NCBI RefSeq assembly: GCF_004919685.1
Contig: NZ_SMYZ01000061.1
Coordinates: forward strand, 1-64,000
DNA length: 64,000 bases
DNA from: Mesorhizobium norvegicum
GTDB lineage: Bacteria; Pseudomonadota; Alphaproteobacteria; Rhizobiales; Rhizobiaceae
Direction of reading: 5' to 3'
The notes beneath the pieces were generated by a model. It saw only the letters and a list, made by a program, of their open reading frames with translations. It had not been told where the DNA came from and ran no database searches. Made by a program: the position numbers and the translations under genes. Shown here piece after piece: positions 34,544-43,837 of the stretch (the first letter of the stretch is position 1; each line of letters opens with the position of its first letter).

Positions 34544-36195
34544 TTCCCCGCGCTGGCCATGCGCCGTCCCTTGATCGCCTTTTCCAGCCAGCCGATCTCC
34601 ATCTCGGGGACCGATGACAAGAGAAGGTCGGTATAGGCGTCGAAGGGCGGCGCCAGCACCTTGCTCTTTGGACCGTAGCGCACCACTTCGCCGCGATACA
34701 TCACCGCGATCGAATCGGCGATCGACTTCACCGTGGCGAGGTCATGCGTGATGAACAGATAGGCGACGTTCTCCTCCTTCTGCAGCTCGAGCAGCAACTC
34801 GAGGATGCCGTGTGCCACCAGCGGATCGAGTGCCGAGGTCACCTCGTCGCAGATGATCAGCTTGGGTTTGGCGGCGAGTGAACGGGCGATGCAGACGCGC
34901 TGCTTCTGGCCGCCGGAAAGCTCGGCCGGGTAGCGGTCGGAAAAGCCCTTGCCCATCTCGATCTTGTCGAGCAGTTCGGCAACGCGTTTATCGCGTTCGC
35001 GGCCGCGTATGCCGAAATAGAATTCGAGCGGGCGGCCGATGATGGTGCCGACGGTCTGGCGCGGGTTCATCGCCACGTCGGCCATCTGATAGATCATCTG
35101 CAGCTGGCGCAGATCCTCCTTCAGCCGGTCGGCCAGCCGGTTTGCCAGCGGACGCCCGTCGAAGGTGACGGTGCCCTGTTCGGGCGGCAGCAGGCCGGTG
35201 ATGGCGCGCGCCAGTGTCGATTTGCCGGAGCCGGACTCGCCGACGACGGCAAGCGTCTGTCCCGGGTAGATGTCGACCGAGACGTTCTTCAGCACCTTGA
35301 TGTGGCTGCGGCCATAGGCGGCGGTGACGTTCTTCACCGACAGGAACGGCGTCATGCCGGGCTTCTGCTCGGCATGCTCGATCTCGTGCACCGACACCAG
35401 CGCGTTGGTGTATTCCTGGCGCGGCTCCTTGATGATCTGCCTTGTGCCGCCCCATTCGACCAGCCGGCCATGGCGCAGCACCATGATCTCGTCCGAGACC
35501 TGGGCGACGACGGCAAGGTCGTGCGTGATATAGAGCGCCGCCACATGGGTGTCGCGGATGGCGTCCTTGATCGCCGCCAGCACGTCGATCTGCGTCGTCA
35601 CGTCGAGCGCCGTGGTCGGCTCGTCGAAGACGATCAGGTCCGGCTCGGAGCACAGCGCCATCGCCGTCATCACGCGCTGCAGCTGGCCGCCCGAAACCTG
35701 GTGCGGAAAACGCTCGCCGATGGTTTCGGGGTTTGGCAGGCTGAGCTTCTTGAACAGCGCAACCGCGCGCTTCTCGGCCTCGGCGCGTGTCGCGGTGCCG
35801 TGCAGCAGTGTGGCTTCCACCACCTGGTCCATCAGTCTGTGCGCCGGATTGAAGGCAGCTGCCGCCGACTGCGCGACATAGCAGACCTCGCGGCCGCGTA
35901 ATTTGCGGAAGCCATCCTTGCCGCCCTTGAGGATGTCGCGGCCGTTCAGGATGACCTCGCCGCCGGTGATACGCACGCCACCGCGGCCGTAGCCCATCGA
36001 CGACAGGCCGATGGTCGACTTGCCGGCCCCGGATTCGCCGATCAGGCCGAGCACCTTGCCCTTTTCGAGCGTCAGCGAGACATCGTGCACCAGCACGATG
36101 TTCTTCGGCGGTTCGCCGGGCGGGAAGACGGTGGCCTCGATGCGCAGGTTGCGGATGTCGAGCAGAAGGCCGGGTTTCGCTTTGCTGTCGGCCAT
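34540..36195 (-). CDS. Fused peptide ABC transporter ATP-binding protein (DppD-DppF type)
   Basis: 551-aa protein with two complete ABC ATPase domains. Domain 1 has Walker A GESGAGKST (53-61), signature VSGGQLQRV and Walker B LIVFDEPTTALD; domain 2 has Walker A GESGSGKST (about 320), signature LSGGQKQRV and LIICDEVTSALD. The fused form replaces separate DppD and DppF and is common in rhizobia. ATG 36195 overlaps the permease stop (TGATG); a longer frame reading through the permease antisense frame is spurious. The stop codon is provided by the adjoining repeat. Confidence 0.92.
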   Translation of the reverse strand: MADSKAKPGLLLDIRNLRIEATVFPPGEPPKNIVLVHDVSLTLEKGKVLGLIGESGAGKSTIGLSSMGYGRGGVRITGGEVILNGRDILKGGKDGFRKLRGREVCYVAQSAAAAFNPAHRLMDQVVEATLLHGTATRAEAEKRAVALFKKLSLPNPETIGERFPHQVSGGQLQRVMTAMALCSEPDLIVFDEPTTALDVTTQIDVLAAIKDAIRDTHVAALYITHDLAVVAQVSDEIMVLRHGRLVEWGGTRQIIKEPRQEYTNALVSVHEIEHAEQKPGMTPFLSVKNVTAAYGRSHIKVLKNVSVDIYPGQTLAVVGESGSGKSTLARAITGLLPPEQGTVTFDGRPLANRLADRLKEDLRQLQMIYQMADVAMNPRQTVGTIIGRPLEFYFGIRGRERDKRVAELLDKIEMGKGFSDRYPAELSGGQKQRVCIARSLAAKPKLIICDEVTSALDPLVAHGILELLLELQKEENVAYLFITHDLATVKSIADSIAVMYRGEVVRYGPKSKVLAPPFDAYTDLLLSSVPEMEIGWLEKAIKGRRMASAGN

Positions 36196-37019
36196 CACCC
36201 GCGTCCTCCCTTGAGGCTTGTCGTCCGGTTGAGCACCCAGTCGGCGACCAGGTTGACGGAAATCGCCAGCAAGGCAATCGCCGCCGCCGGGATGAGCGCG
36301 GCCGCGATGCCGAAGACGATGCCGTCCTTGTTTTCCTTGACCATGCCGCCCCAGTCGGCGTCCGGTGGCTGGACGCCAAGGCCGAGGAACGACAGCGTCG
36401 ACAGGAACAGCACGGCGTAGATGAAGCGCAGGCCGAGTTCCGAAACCAGTGGCGACAGTGCATTGGGCAGGATTTCGCGGAAGATGATCCAGGCGCTGCC
36501 CTCGCCGCGCAGTTTCGCCGCCTCGACATAGTCCATGACATTGATGTCGACGGCGACCGCGCGCGACAGGCGATAGACGCGGGTCGAGTCGAGAACGCCC
36601 ATCACCAGGATCAGCGTCACCAGGTTGGTGGGCAGCACGGAGAGCACGACGAGACCCATGATCAGCGTCGGGATCGACATCAGCAGATCGACGAGTCGCG
36701 ACAGCAGCGTGTCGAACCAGCCGCCAAAGACGGCCGCCGAGAAGCCGAGAATGGCGCCGAGCGAGAACGACAGCGCGGTGGCCAGCACCGCGATGAACAG
36801 GGTGACGCGGGCACCGTAAATCATGCGCGAAAGCAGGTCGCGGCCGAGATTGTCGGTCCCGAGCAAATGGGTAGCCGACATCGGTTCCCAGACATCGCCG
36901 ACGATTTCGCCATTGCCGTGCGGCGCGATCCACGGTGCGAAGACCGCCGCCAGCACGAACAGTGCCGTCAGGACTATGCCGATCAGTGCAGGGATGGGGA
37001 TGCGTTTGATATCGAGCAT
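36195..37019 (-). CDS. Peptide ABC transporter permease (DppC-like)
   Basis: 274-aa permease with an N-terminal helix at 10-30 and five further membrane segments. The coupling loop reads EAAKLRGEGSAWIIFREILP and the PLVSELGLRF segment follows, typical of DppC. The DNLGRDLLSRMIYGAR block after the first helix is diagnostic of the family. ATG 37019 lies nine bases after the DppB-like stop and has GGGGGC upstream. It works with the DppB-like permease and the fused ATPase. Confidence 0.92.
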   Translation of the reverse strand: MLDIKRIPIPALIGIVLTALFVLAAVFAPWIAPHGNGEIVGDVWEPMSATHLLGTDNLGRDLLSRMIYGARVTLFIAVLATALSFSLGAILGFSAAVFGGWFDTLLSRLVDLLMSIPTLIMGLVVLSVLPTNLVTLILVMGVLDSTRVYRLSRAVAVDINVMDYVEAAKLRGEGSAWIIFREILPNALSPLVSELGLRFIYAVLFLSTLSFLGLGVQPPDADWGGMVKENKDGIVFGIAAALIPAAAIALLAISVNLVADWVLNRTTSLKGGRG

Positions 37020-37028
37020 ATCCGCCCC

Positions 37029-37988
37029 CTATTTCGGATGTCTGAGACGCGGATTGGCGACGATCGCCGCTATGTCCGCAATGATGTTCAGGCTGATGTA
37101 GACGGCGGCGAAGATCAGGCCGACCGCCTGCACCACCGGCACGTCGCGTTTGGTGACGTGGTCGACCAGATACTGTCCCATGCCCGGATAGACGAAGATC
37201 ACCTCGACCACGACGACGCCGACGATCAGATAGGCGAGGTTGAGCATGACCACGTTGATGATCGGCGCGATGGCATTGGGGAAGGCGTGCTTGCGGATGA
37301 CGTTGAAGGCCGACAGGCCTTTCAGTTCCGCCGTCTCGACATAGGCCGACTGCATGACATTGAGGATCGCCGCACGTGTCATGCGCATCATGTGCGCGAG
37401 CACGACCAGCGTCAGCGCCGTCGCCGGCAGTGCGATCGCCTGCATCCGCTCGCCGAACGGCATGCCGTCATAGACGGTCGAGATGCCGGGGAATATCTGC
37501 CATTTCACGGCGAAGAAATAGACGAGTACATAGCCGATGAAGAATTCGGGAAACGACGTCGAGGCGAGCGCCAGTCCGGAAATCAGCTTGTCGACCCAGC
37601 CATTGCGGTAGCGCACTGCGATCAGGCCGAGGATGATCGCCAGCGGCACGGCGACGATCGCCGCCCAGAAGGCGAGGAACAGCGTGTTCCACAGCCGTCC
37701 CTTGATCGACGTTGCGATATCCTGCCCGCTCGACATGGCCGTGCCAAGATCGCCGGTCAGCACGCCGCCCAACCAATGGAAATACCTGAGATAGGCCGGC
37801 TGGTTGAGCCCGAGCTGCTCGCGCAGATTGGCGAGCGACTCCGGCGTCGCCGACTGTCCGAGAATGGCTTGCGCGACGTCGCCGGGCAGGATCTGGGTAC
37901 CGGCGAAGATCAGGACCGAAACGGCCAACAAGAGGAGAATGCCCAGCGCAACGCGCTGGGCCACCAGTTTCAAGATGGGTGAGGACAT
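37029..37988 (-). CDS. Peptide ABC transporter permease (DppB-like)
   Basis: 319-aa permease with six membrane segments. DppB features: VAQRVALGILLLLAVSVLIF as first helix, the periplasmic PGDVAQAILGQ, and the cytoplasmic coupling loop YVETAELKGLSAFNVIRKHA followed by FPNAIAPI. It lies 16 bases downstream of the binding-protein gene at 38005, in the order binding protein, DppB, DppC, ATPase, binding protein. The transporter is therefore complete in this window. Confidence 0.92.
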   Translation of the reverse strand: MSSPILKLVAQRVALGILLLLAVSVLIFAGTQILPGDVAQAILGQSATPESLANLREQLGLNQPAYLRYFHWLGGVLTGDLGTAMSSGQDIATSIKGRLWNTLFLAFWAAIVAVPLAIILGLIAVRYRNGWVDKLISGLALASTSFPEFFIGYVLVYFFAVKWQIFPGISTVYDGMPFGERMQAIALPATALTLVVLAHMMRMTRAAILNVMQSAYVETAELKGLSAFNVIRKHAFPNAIAPIINVVMLNLAYLIVGVVVVEVIFVYPGMGQYLVDHVTKRDVPVVQAVGLIFAAVYISLNIIADIAAIVANPRLRHPK

Positions 37989-38004
37989 ATCCGCAAGGCC
38001 AAGC

Positions 38005-39591
38005 TCAGGCTTCGAGCCAGCACTTCGCCAGCGCGTAGCCGTTCATCAACTCCTGATGTGGATCGTCGACCCAGCCGCCGACCTTGGCGCCGGTCGCGTC
38101 GATGAACTGGTTGAACATCGGCAGGATCAGGCCACCGTCGTCGCGCACCATGACGGCCATGTCGTGGTACATCTGCTTGCGCTTGGCCTCATCGAGCTCG
38201 GCGCGCGCCGCCAGCACCATCTTGTCGAAATCCGGACGGAGGAAACGCGTGTCGTTCCAGTCGGCGGTCGACAGATAGGCGGTCGAGTACATCTGGTCCT
38301 GGGTCGAACGGCCGCCCCAGTAGGAGGCGCAGAAGGGCTGCTTGTTCCAGACCTCGTTCCAGTAGCCGTCGCCGGGCTCGCGCTTGATCTCGAGCGTGAT
38401 GCCGGCCTTGGCCGCGCTCTGCTGGAAGAGCTGTGCTGCATCGACGGCGCCGGGGAAGGCGACGTCCGAGGTGCGCAGCAGCACCGAGCCGTCATGACCA
38501 GATTTCTTGAAGTGGAACTTGGCCTTGTCCGGGTCGTACTTGCGCTGCTCGATCTCGGTAAACAGCGGATAGGACGCATTGATCGGGAAGTCGTTGCCGA
38601 GTGAGCCGTAGCCGCGCAGGATCTTGTCCAGCATTTCCTCGCGGTCGATGGCCAGCTTCAGTGCCATGCGCAAATCGGCGTTGTCGAACGGCGCCGTGTT
38701 GCAATGCATGATGAACACGTAGTGGCCGGGACCCGCGTGGTTGCGGATGGTAACGCCCGGCAGGCGCTTGATCAGGTCGACGATCTTCGGTTCGACGCGG
38801 TTGATCATGTTGACCTGGCCGCCCTGCAGGGCGGCCGTGCGGGCGGTAGCGTCATTGATGACGATGACTTCGATCTGGTCGGCATGGCCCATCTTGTCGC
38901 CTTGCCAGTAGTTGGCGAAGCGCTCGGCGCCATGGCGCACGCCAGGCTCGTTGGTCTTGACCACGTAAGGGCCGGCCGAGATGCCGGCATCCGGCTTGTC
39001 CTTGCCGCCATTGGGCTGGACGATCAGGTGATAGTCGCTCAGCAGGTAGGGAAGGTCGGCGTTCGCCTCCTTCAGCGTCAGCACCACTTCCTTGCCGCTG
39101 GCCTTGATGGTTTCGATGCCCTTCATGTAGCCGAGCGCGCCGGACTTCGACTTCTCGTCGGAATGGCGCTCGAGTGTGGCGGCCACGTCCTCAGCGGTCA
39201 CCGTCTTGCCGTTGTGGAATTCGACGCCGTCGCGGATTTTCAGCGTCCACACCTTGGCGTCGTCCGACGAGCCGATCTCCTCGGCGATGCGGTTCTCGAG
39301 CTTGCCCTCGGGGGACAGCTCGACGATCATTTCGCCCCAGCACTTGCCGAAGGCGAACGGCACCTGCGTCATCATCAGCGCAGGGTCGAGGCTGTTGGTG
39401 GATTCACCGCCGACAAGTCCGGCCTTCAGTGTGCCGCCCTTGACCGGGCCCGCCGCGCGCGCAGCACTTGAAAGCAGCGAGTTGGCGAAGGGTGCGGAGA
39501 TACCGAGCGCCGCCGCCCGGCCGAGAAAATCACGACGGCTCAGTTTGCCCGACGCGACACGCCGGCTAAGAAATTCCAGTTCGTTCGACAT
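38005..39591 (-). CDS. Peptide-type ABC transporter substrate-binding protein (family 5), copy 2
   Basis: 528-aa paralogue of the protein at 32729, with the same layout: Tat-type signal SRRDFLGRAAALG, then GPVKGGTLKAGLVGGESTNS, FHNGKTVTAEDVAATLERH and TSDVAFPGAVDAAQLFQQ. The two share long identical blocks, so they arose by duplication. Having both in one transporter operon suggests either two ligands or different affinities. ATG 39591 has GAGGAACTCAA upstream. A CocE-type hydrolase follows upstream on the same strand. Confidence 0.9.
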   Translation of the reverse strand: MSNELEFLSRRVASGKLSRRDFLGRAAALGISAPFANSLLSSAARAAGPVKGGTLKAGLVGGESTNSLDPALMMTQVPFAFGKCWGEMIVELSPEGKLENRIAEEIGSSDDAKVWTLKIRDGVEFHNGKTVTAEDVAATLERHSDEKSKSGALGYMKGIETIKASGKEVVLTLKEANADLPYLLSDYHLIVQPNGGKDKPDAGISAGPYVVKTNEPGVRHGAERFANYWQGDKMGHADQIEVIVINDATARTAALQGGQVNMINRVEPKIVDLIKRLPGVTIRNHAGPGHYVFIMHCNTAPFDNADLRMALKLAIDREEMLDKILRGYGSLGNDFPINASYPLFTEIEQRKYDPDKAKFHFKKSGHDGSVLLRTSDVAFPGAVDAAQLFQQSAAKAGITLEIKREPGDGYWNEVWNKQPFCASYWGGRSTQDQMYSTAYLSTADWNDTRFLRPDFDKMVLAARAELDEAKRKQMYHDMAVMVRDDGGLILPMFNQFIDATGAKVGGWVDDPHQELMNGYALAKCWLEA

Positions 39592-39744
39592 TTGAGTTCC
39601 TCACTCTGTTGGTTCGACTCTGCGGTCGTTTTTCTTGTTTCTTGTGAGGAGAATAATGACCGCAAGGGAAAGCGGTAAGCAAGACCGAATGCGACATGCC
39701 GTGGCGTAAATCGTACGTCGCAATTGGACCAATGAAATCGGCGC

Positions 39745-41730
39745 TCAAAGAAGCGCGCGCGGCACCCTCTCCTCGAAATTGCGCTCGAAAACGAGTTTCT
39801 CGCCCTCATAGGCCTCGATTCTGGCGCTGACGATGAAGTTTTGCGCGTCCGACCGCATCTCCGCCGATGTCTCGGTGCGTACCGACCATCCATTTCGCGA
39901 CAGGGTCTGCGTCCAGTGCGTTTTCCCCGAAGCCGACAGCGGATCGTCGGGATGGATCGTCCAGATCTCGCGGGCGATGCTGCCATTGGCCAGGCCGTGA
40001 GCGAGATCGCGCACCTCGCCGAAATCATCAACGATGGAAAGCGTGACGATTCCGGTCTTTTCGTCGCGATCGACATGACGCTCGGAATTGGCGGCGCGGA
40101 TCGTCTCTGTTGCCCAGGGGGTGGCCCCTTCCGGCTCGGCGAACGTTACTTCGTCGCCTGTTGCCAGCGGCCGCAGCGGCAAGCTGAGCGTCGCCGCCGA
40201 CAAGGTGAGCTGTACCCGCTCCGGTGACGGCCAGATCATCGGCCAATAGGTGTTCGAAACGGCAACACGCAGGCGGTGGCCGGCCGGAACGCGGTAAGCG
40301 CATTGATCGAGCACAACGCGAGCCGACACAGTTTCGCCCGGCACCAGCGCTTCCGGGAATTCGTGCGAGTTGCGATGCGTCAGGTTGAGCACGCCGTAGG
40401 AAATCAGCTCCGAGGCACCGTCGGGATGCACGTCGCAGAGGCGGATCGCGATGTTGGCCTGCGGACGATCGGAGGATAGCCGCAGCTCGACTTCCGGCGC
40501 GCCGACAATGTCGATCGCCTCGTTGCGTTCCGGCTGGTCGAAACACACCGACAGCGCGTCGTCGGGGCGCTGGTCGCCCGGCAGTTCGGGGCCGAAGGTG
40601 AACGGGAAATACTCGCCGCCGGCCAGGCCGCAGCTTTGCGGCGAGGCGACGACGGCAGGCTTGCCGCCCTCGGGGATGAGGTCGATCGCTTGCGTCTTGA
40701 TGTTGGACGACGGCCATTCCTGCTCCGCCACCCAGCGGCCAGGCCGCTCGGGATGCCAGCGCGCCGGCCGCACGCTGTCCATCACATAGGCGCGGTAGGC
40801 GGGGTCGGCCTCGACACCGGTGTCGACGCCCTTCAGCCAGCGGTCCCACCAGCGCAACGCTTCCTGCAGGAAGCCGATGGCAGGCTTGGGCCCGGCGTAG
40901 TGCGGGTATTTGTGGATCCACGGCCCGATGATGCCCTTGACCGGTGCTTCGATGTTGCTGGCCAGATGCGAGACGGTGTTGCGGTAGCCGTCATGCCAGC
41001 CGCCGATCGACAGCACCGCGGCTTTGACGGCGGAAAAATCCTCGCAGATCGAGCCGCGCTTCCAGTAGGCATCGCGGTGCTGGTGCTTCAGCCACAGCGG
41101 CGCCAGGAAGGACTGATTCTCCAACCGGGTCAGCCACAGATCGCGCCATCTGTTGTCGCCGGCCAGCAGCGGGTCCGGCGGCCGCGACGAATAGGACAGC
41201 ATGGTCGAGGCCCAGCCGAAATTCTCGATCAGCAGGCAACCGCCCTTGTAGTGGATGTCGTCGGCATAGCGGTCGACGGTCGAGCACAGGCTGATCACCG
41301 CTTTCAGCGCCGGCGGCTGCTTGGCCGCCACCTGCAGGCAGTTGAAGCCGCCCCAGGAAATGCCCATCATGCCGACATTGCCGTTGCACCAGGGCTGCGA
41401 TGCCGCCCAGGCGATGACGTCGCAGGCATCCTGCAATTCCTGCTCGGAATATTCGTCGTCCATCAGCCCTTCGGAATCGCCATTGCCGCGCATGTCGACG
41501 CGGATCGAGGCATAGCCGTGGCCGGCAAAATAGGGATGCGTCAACTGATCGCGAAAGATCGTGCCGTCGCGCTTGCGGTAAGGCAGATGCTCGAGGATCG
41601 CCGGCACCGGATCATCGCCGGCATCTTCCGGCATCCACACCCGCGCCGACAGCCGGCAGCCATCCGGCATGACGATCCCCATATCCGGGAATTCGACGAT
41701 CTTGCGGGGAAATTCGGTGACGGTTTTCAT
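39745..41730 (-). CDS. CocE/NonD-family hydrolase (X-Pro dipeptidyl-peptidase-like)
   Basis: 661-aa serine hydrolase of the S15/CocE family. The nucleophile elbow GISWGG has S125; an acidic residue and histidine complete the triad later (IIGPWIHKYP probably holds the histidine). The C-terminal 250 residues form the jelly-roll domain of the family. No signal peptide, so cytoplasmic. Substrates in this family include N-terminal X-Pro peptides, cocaine-like esters and acylated antibiotics. Together with the peptide transporter and the deaminase it may make up a catabolic unit for an imported amide or ester. Confidence 0.85.
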   Translation of the reverse strand: MKTVTEFPRKIVEFPDMGIVMPDGCRLSARVWMPEDAGDDPVPAILEHLPYRKRDGTIFRDQLTHPYFAGHGYASIRVDMRGNGDSEGLMDDEYSEQELQDACDVIAWAASQPWCNGNVGMMGISWGGFNCLQVAAKQPPALKAVISLCSTVDRYADDIHYKGGCLLIENFGWASTMLSYSSRPPDPLLAGDNRWRDLWLTRLENQSFLAPLWLKHQHRDAYWKRGSICEDFSAVKAAVLSIGGWHDGYRNTVSHLASNIEAPVKGIIGPWIHKYPHYAGPKPAIGFLQEALRWWDRWLKGVDTGVEADPAYRAYVMDSVRPARWHPERPGRWVAEQEWPSSNIKTQAIDLIPEGGKPAVVASPQSCGLAGGEYFPFTFGPELPGDQRPDDALSVCFDQPERNEAIDIVGAPEVELRLSSDRPQANIAIRLCDVHPDGASELISYGVLNLTHRNSHEFPEALVPGETVSARVVLDQCAYRVPAGHRLRVAVSNTYWPMIWPSPERVQLTLSAATLSLPLRPLATGDEVTFAEPEGATPWATETIRAANSERHVDRDEKTGIVTLSIVDDFGEVRDLAHGLANGSIAREIWTIHPDDPLSASGKTHWTQTLSRNGWSVRTETSAEMRSDAQNFIVSARIEAYEGEKLVFERNFEERVPRALL

Positions 41731-41812
41731 GGCGTGCTCCAGGATCGCCAGATGATGGAGCCTGCCGTACCGCGTCGTGGGCCAGCCAACGAATTCGGCT
41801 GGTCAATCCGCG

Positions 41813-42406
41813 TCAGTTCAGCGGAATGTCGTTATCGTCCTTGTTCGCCTGATAGACGCCGGACAGGTCATCGTAGCGCGCCGAAATCGCGCCAATACGC
41901 GTTTCCAGGCGCTGGCGCTCGGCCTCGGGCAACGCCCGCACCAGCCTGCGGATGGAAAAACTCTTCCAATAGGCGTTCTCGGCATTGTAGCCGCCGGGGT
42001 CGAGGGTGAAGACCTCTTTCAGGATTTTCAGATCGTGCGGGATGGCAAAACTGTCGCGCGAATCCTCGTGGCTGAACAGATAGTAGAAATTGTCGAAGCC
42101 GGTCCAGGTGATCGCCGACAGGCACAGCGAGCAGGGTTCGTGCGTGGCGATGAAGATGGCGTCTTTCGTATCGACGCGCTCAGCCCTGGGCATTTCGTAG
42201 AAACGCTTCAGGCAGTGCACCTCGCCATGCCAGAGCGGGTTCTCCATCTCGTTGTTGGTCTCGGCCAGCACCAGCGAACGATCATCCTTCCTCAGGATCG
42301 CCGCGCCGAACAGCTTGTTGCCGTGGGCAACGCCGTCGGCCGTCTTCGGCACGATGTCGTGCTCGATCACATCAAGCAAGCGGTCGATCAGTGAAATGTC
42401 GGTCAT
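41813..42406 (-). CDS. Nucleoside/cytidine deaminase-like zinc enzyme
   Basis: 197-aa protein with the CDA zinc site: HGEVHCL (H60 and catalytic E62) and PCSLCLSAI (C92, C95). It is longer than free cytidine deaminases and lacks a tRNA-binding C terminus, fitting the rhizobial nucleoside deaminase group. It lies 82 bases upstream of the CocE hydrolase and on the same strand as the allantoin genes, next to a palindromic repeat. The substrate could be guanine, an aminated pterin or a nucleoside; guanine deaminase proper is at 56146. Confidence 0.8.
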   Translation of the reverse strand: MTDISLIDRLLDVIEHDIVPKTADGVAHGNKLFGAAILRKDDRSLVLAETNNEMENPLWHGEVHCLKRFYEMPRAERVDTKDAIFIATHEPCSLCLSAITWTGFDNFYYLFSHEDSRDSFAIPHDLKILKEVFTLDPGGYNAENAYWKSFSIRRLVRALPEAERQRLETRIGAISARYDDLSGVYQANKDDNDIPLN

Positions 42407-42421
42407 TACGGGGTCTCCTGC

Positions 42422-42467
42422 TGCATGTTGCCCAAAAGTGCCCCCGGTTTTGGGGTAACGACATGCA
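42422..42467. repeat. Short palindromic repeat (TGCATGT...ACATGCA type)
   Basis: Ends TGCATGTTGCCCAAAAGTG and GGTTTTGGGGTAACGACATG pair imperfectly around CCCCC. The layout is that of short rhizobial palindromes with the CATGTCG and AAAACC/AAAAGTG features. It lies between allA and the deaminase on the minus strand and may terminate the allantoin transcript. Confidence 0.6.
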
Positions 42468-42475
42468 CAAAAAAA

Positions 42476-42967
42476 TTAAGGGAGATGGATCTCGTAGGCG
42501 TGCGAGAAATGGAACTCCTCGAGATTGGAGCCGTCACCGCCACGGTCGACGATCAGGAAATCCTGCGCCTCGCCGAGCGGCGTCAGCACGCCATGCCAGA
42601 GATTGCGGGAATAGTTGATGCCTTGGCCCGGTGCGGTGATGAAGGCATGCGGCTCGCCCGGCCCCTCATCGCCGTCATGGCAGACGACGACCAGGAAGGG
42701 GCGCGACGACAGCGGGATGAAGGCCTGGCTGCCGAAGGGGTGGCGCTCGACCATGCTCAGCTTCAACGGCAGTTCGTAGGGCGTGCCGCGCACCATGGAG
42801 ATCAGCACGCGGGCGTTCGGTCCGGTTGCTTCGGCGGTGGCGAGATCGTGGTAGCGCTCGGCCCTGCCGCCATTGATCGGGTAGTGGTTGTCGCCGGCCA
42901 TGTCGATGACATCGCCGAAGGGGGCAAAGCTCTCGCGGGTCAGCGGCCGCGCCACGATCCGGGTCAT
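42476..42967 (-). CDS. allA: Ureidoglycolate lyase
   Basis: 163-aa enzyme that splits ureidoglycolate to glyoxylate and urea, the last ureide step. The family blocks FAPFGDVIDM, SMVERHPFGSQAFIPL and YSRNLWHGVLTPL are present; the HPF and WHG motifs belong to the active-site cupin. ATG 42967 overlaps the allE stop (ATGA). It ends the minus-strand group puuE-uraD, allE, allA. Products feed the glyoxylate pool. Confidence 0.9.
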   Translation of the reverse strand: MTRIVARPLTRESFAPFGDVIDMAGDNHYPINGGRAERYHDLATAEATGPNARVLISMVRGTPYELPLKLSMVERHPFGSQAFIPLSSRPFLVVVCHDGDEGPGEPHAFITAPGQGINYSRNLWHGVLTPLGEAQDFLIVDRGGDGSNLEEFHFSHAYEIHLP

Positions 42968-43827
42968 GGCGTGCGCTTCGCGATGCCGGCGCCGCCGAGC
43001 TTGGCGTGCCGGTTGACGTCCTTGTAGAGCAGATAGCGGAATTTTCCCGGACCGCCGGCATAGCAGGCCTGCGGGCAGAAGGCGCGCAGCCACATATAGT
43101 CGCCGGCTTCGACCTCGACCCAGTCCTGGTTAAGGCGGTAGACCGCCTTGCCTTCCAGCACATAGAGCCCGTGCTCCATGACATGGGTCTCGGCGAAGGG
43201 AATGACCGCGCCGGGCTCCAGCGTCACGATGGTCATGTGCATGTCGTGGCGCAAATCGGCCGGATCGACGAAACGTGTCGTCGCCCACCGGCCCTCGGTG
43301 CCAGGCATCGGCGTCGGCGCGATCTCCTGTTCGTTGGTGAAGAAGGCTTCCGGTGTATCGAGACCGTCGACCGCCTCGTAAGCCTTGCGAATCCAGTGGA
43401 AGCGGACGTCGGCCTTGCGCTCGTTGCGAACTGTCCAGCCGCTGGCCGGCGGCAGGAAGGCAAATCCACCGGGCCGCAAGACATGCTTCTTGCCGGCAAG
43501 CAGAACCGTCAGTTCGCCCTCGACCACGAACAGGGCGCCCTCGGCGCCGGCATCGGGTTCCGGCCGATCGCTGCCGCCACCGGGCGCGACCTCGACAATA
43601 TATTGCGAGAACGTCTCGGCAAAACCGGATAGCGGTCGCGACAATATCCAGACGCGCGTCTTGTCCCAGAATGGCAGGGCACTGGTGACGATGTCCTGCA
43701 TCACCCCCCGCGGAATGACGGCATAGGCCTCGGTGAAGACGGCGCGGCCGGTCAGAAGCTCGCTCTGGCCGGGGTGGCCGCCATGCGGTGCGTAATAGGT
43801 TCGGTCGGGCATCCTGATCGTATCCAT
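42964..43827 (-). CDS. allE: (S)-ureidoglycine aminohydrolase, bicupin
   Basis: 287-aa double cupin that releases ammonia from ureidoglycine. The N-terminal cupin covers about 60-130 (FVVEGELTVLLAGKKHVL, FLPPASGW), the C-terminal one 195-265 (HVMEHGLYVLEGKAVYRL, with metal ligands H/E/Q). Similar to AllE/YlbA and to plant UGlyAH. Annotations sometimes call it bifunctional allantoicase; no allantoicase signature is visible. ATG 43827 lies ten bases after the puuE-uraD stop. Coupled to allA by ATGA. Confidence 0.88.
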   Translation of the reverse strand: MDTIRMPDRTYYAPHGGHPGQSELLTGRAVFTEAYAVIPRGVMQDIVTSALPFWDKTRVWILSRPLSGFAETFSQYIVEVAPGGGSDRPEPDAGAEGALFVVEGELTVLLAGKKHVLRPGGFAFLPPASGWTVRNERKADVRFHWIRKAYEAVDGLDTPEAFFTNEQEIAPTPMPGTEGRWATTRFVDPADLRHDMHMTIVTLEPGAVIPFAETHVMEHGLYVLEGKAVYRLNQDWVEVEAGDYMWLRAFCPQACYAGGPGKFRYLLYKDVNRHAKLGGAGIAKRTP

Positions 43828-43837
43828 GGGTTCAAAC

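Noticed and set aside
34540..36933. 797-codon frame suggesting a permease-ATPase fusion
   Set aside because: The first 246 codons read the DppC-like gene in another frame. The true ATPase begins at 36195, in TGATG overlap with the permease.
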